Made by a program: the position numbers and the translations under genes. Shown one piece after another: positions 62,310 to 64,000 of a stretch of DNA of 64,000 nt. Numbering within the stretch: the stretch's first letter is position 1; each line of letters opens with the position of its first letter. The stretch spans positions 62,001 through 126,000 of the forward strand of contig NZ_JAIVKY010000006.1 of assembly GCF_020524325.1 (NCBI RefSeq), in the 5' to 3' direction. The DNA is from Sutcliffiella horikoshii (GTDB lineage: Bacteria; Bacillota; Bacilli; Bacillales; Bacillaceae_I). The notes under the pieces are model-generated. The model ran no database searches. It was not told where the DNA came from and saw only the letters and a program-made list of their open reading frames with translations.

Positions 62310-63220
62310 CAGGCTTCTCCTCCCGCTCCCATTTTGGAAGCGCCGCCTTCATAATGACGCATAAACAAGTCCTCTAGTGTTGGAGGAGAACTCTCTAATT
62401 TTACAAGACCGAACCCGCTAACATGTTTCATGACCGCTGCGAGTTCTTCAGCATCTACTTGAAAAGATAATGCATCTTCCCTCTGTTCCACCTCATGTAC
62501 TCCTTTCAAAGAGCCAATATCCAGTACAGGCTGGGTTGTTTCGATAAGAAGGTTTGTTCTTGTTAAGTGTCTCAACTCTTGTAACGTCCCTGTTTCAATG
62601 ATCTTTCCTTGTCGGATGATTCCAACACGGTCACATAGCTTTTCAACTTCGGATAAGATGTGGCTTGAGAGAAGTACGCTCTTTCCGGCGAGCTTAGCCT
62701 CTAAGACGCACTCCTGAAAAACCATTTCCATTAACGGATCAAGCCCTGAAGTAGGTTCATCTAATATATATAGATCTGCATTAGAAGCAAATGCTGCAAC
62801 TAATGCTACTTTTTGTCGATTTCCTTTAGAATAGGTTCTACATTTCTTAGAAGGATCCAGTTTAAATCTCTCAACTAGCTCTTCCCTCCTTCCGCTGTCG
62901 CTTCCTCCACGAAGTTTCATGAATAGATCAATGACCTCTCCTCCAGTTAGATTTGGCCATAATGTCACATCACCAGGTACATATGCTATGCGTTTATGAA
63001 TCTCTACAGCGTCCTTCCAAGCATCAAGTCCAAATATCTTTGCTTCCCCCTGTGTAGCTTTTAGAATGCCTAATAATATACGAATAGTGGTGGATTTCCC
63101 CGCTCCATTTGGTCCGATAAAGCCATATACCTCGCCGCTGTTAACATTTAGATTAACCCCGTCCAACGCAGTGAATTTCCCGAAAGTTTTACATAAATGT
63201 TTTGTCTCTAATATGGTCAT
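62309..63220 (-). CDS. ABC transporter ATP-binding protein
   Basis: A 303-residue protein with Walker A GPNGAGKST (36-44), signature YSKGNRQKV, Walker B YILDEPTSGLDP and the switch His in LSSHILSEVE. A C-terminal extension follows (residues 220-303). This is the DrrA-like antibiotic exporter type. The ATG follows AGGGAGGG. It is the first gene of the exporter operon. Confidence 0.92.
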   Translation of the reverse strand: MTILETKHLCKTFGKFTALDGVNLNVNSGEVYGFIGPNGAGKSTTIRILLGILKATQGEAKIFGLDAWKDAVEIHKRIAYVPGDVTLWPNLTGGEVIDLFMKLRGGSDSGRREELVERFKLDPSKKCRTYSKGNRQKVALVAAFASNADLYILDEPTSGLDPLMEMVFQECVLEAKLAGKSVLLSSHILSEVEKLCDRVGIIRQGKIIETGTLQELRHLTRTNLLIETTQPVLDIGSLKGVHEVEQREDALSFQVDAEELAAVMKHVSGFGLVKLESSPPTLEDLFMRHYEGGASKMGAGGEA

Positions 63221-63288
63221 GAAAGACCCTCCCTTAATCTACATGATAAATCATACAGAAAAGCAAAATATGAAATATTTTAACTTAC

Positions 63289-63339
63289 ATAGTTCATAAT
63301 ATATATAAAGTGACCCTTTGACAAGAGTTTATGAACTAT
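63289..63339. promoter_or_regulatory. Divergent promoters with paired operator arms between the ABC and TetR genes
   Basis: ATAGTTCATAA (63289-63299) and TTATGAACTAT (63329-63339) are perfect inverted copies. The minus-strand promoter TTGTCA-N17-TATTAT (63319-63324 and 63296-63301) overlaps the first arm at its -10. The plus-strand TTGACA (63318-63323) places the second arm in its spacer. A TetR dimer bound to the arms could silence both genes. Confidence 0.65.
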
Positions 63340-63389
63340 TTTATTTGTTTTATTACATAATTTTGATTAAAATAAAGATGAGGTGAAAA

Positions 63390-63977
63390 ATGATGGACGG
63401 TTTTCAACGACGGAGAGAACAAAAGAAACAAGATATCCTAGAAGCAGCCTTGGCTCTTTTTATGGAGTATGGAGTTCAGAAAGTATCCATATCAGAAATA
63501 GCGCAAAAGGCCAATGTTTCGCAAGTAACAATCTATAATTATTTCGAAAGCAAACATAAATTAACAAGTGATGTGTTTGGTTATTACATAAATAAAACTT
63601 CTGACGACTTTGAAAAACTCATTCATAGCGATATTCCATTCCCAGAAAAGATAAAACAAATTATCTTCAATAAAAAAGAAATCTCTAAGCAGATTCATGA
63701 GGAATTTTATCACTTCATGATGAAGGAATATGCAACGGAAGGTAATATCATTGAGAAAATCTATGTAGAAAAAGCACTTCCCTATTTTGCTAAGCTGTTT
63801 GAGGAAGGGAAGGAACAAGGATATGTTGATCCAAATCTTTCCCAGGAGGCAATTCTTTTCTATGTTCAGATGCTGAAAGATTATATGCAAAAAGAGGAGG
63901 TATATCAAAAAGTACTTCCGCTAACAGAAGACATTACCAATATCTTTTTTTACGGTATTATCGGTAAAAAAGAGTAA
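63390..63977 (+). CDS. TetR/AcrR-family regulator
   Basis: A 195-residue protein. The N-terminal helix-turn-helix runs ILEAALALFMEYGVQKVSIS then EIAQKANVSQVTIYNYFESK, followed by an all-helical ligand domain. ATG 63390 follows GAGGTG. It is divergent from the ABC exporter and probably represses it. The inducer is unknown. The gene ends 23 bases before the window edge. Confidence 0.9.
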   Translation: MMDGFQRRREQKKQDILEAALALFMEYGVQKVSISEIAQKANVSQVTIYNYFESKHKLTSDVFGYYINKTSDDFEKLIHSDIPFPEKIKQIIFNKKEISKQIHEEFYHFMMKEYATEGNIIEKIYVEKALPYFAKLFEEGKEQGYVDPNLSQEAILFYVQMLKDYMQKEEVYQKVLPLTEDITNIFFYGIIGKKE

Positions 63978-64000
63978 AAACAGGCACCCTCTAGTGAGGT

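Overview
The window looks like chromosome of a spore-forming, AT-rich Bacillaceae member that is not Bacillus subtilis itself. Strong ribosome binding sites precede nearly every gene, TTG and GTG starts are common, and there are spore genes (sspP, sspO, sspN, tlp, spo0M, a Spo0E-like phosphatase, a GerPF-like protein). The backbone follows the B. subtilis order ccdA-ccdB-ccdC-yneK ... sspP-sspO-citB-yneN-sspN-tlp-yneP-yneQ-yneR ... plsY-yneT-parE-parC, as I recall it from established knowledge. Two stretches, about 6.4-29.8 kb and 38.5-48.8 kb, carry accessory genes between backbone genes.

Layout. 0-0.6 kb: guanidine-I riboswitch, terminator and ykkC/ykkD-type guanidinium exporter (minus strand). 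0.7-3 kb: alkyl sulfatase and a 53-residue Spo0E-like gene. 3.2-6.3 kb: ccdA, ccdB, ccdC and yneK, with two copies of a GC-rich interspersed repeat between ccdB and ccdC. 6.5-10.7 kb: orphan helicase-loader-like ATPase, then a MoxR/DUF58/DUF4129 operon. 10.8-11.35 kb: eleven 52-bp tandem repeats. 11.6-14.9 kb: proline operon. 15.8 kb: selenocysteine tRNA (UCA anticodon). 16-21.4 kb: AAA ATPase + DUF429, paired effector-binding proteins, and a GntR/ABC operon. 21.8-23.4 kb: two low-complexity secreted proteins.

24.8-29.9 kb is the most interesting region. It holds selB, selD and selA plus a SelW-like gene. selD and the SelW-like gene each contain an in-frame UGA followed by a short hairpin with a GUU loop, so both are read here as selenoproteins. 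Plain ORF calling truncates the first and misses the second. With the tRNA at 15.8 kb this is a complete bacterial selenocysteine decoding set whose own selenophosphate synthetase needs selenocysteine. The cluster is bracketed by inverted degenerate repeats (23.5 and 30.6 kb).

30-38.5 kb: spore proteins, aconitase with a CcpC-type box, a ResA-like thioredoxin, fbpB-like, thioesterase and yneQ/yneR. 38.6-48.8 kb: CapA-like protein, S9 peptidase, GDSL/HAD/DUF2785 genes, an AAC(6')-like acetyltransferase, spo0M behind an ECF (SigW-like) promoter, and small housecleaning enzymes. 48.8-54.7 kb: plsY, yneT, parE, parC. 55-64 kb: isochorismatase-like hydrolase, guanine deaminase, a frameshifted LAGLIDADG endonuclease behind a LexA-box promoter, an MFS pump with divergent HxlR regulator, a cupin protein, a DUF2512 protein, and an ABC exporter with divergent TetR regulator and paired operators.

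All assignments come from reading the sequence and from recall of protein families. No database search was run.
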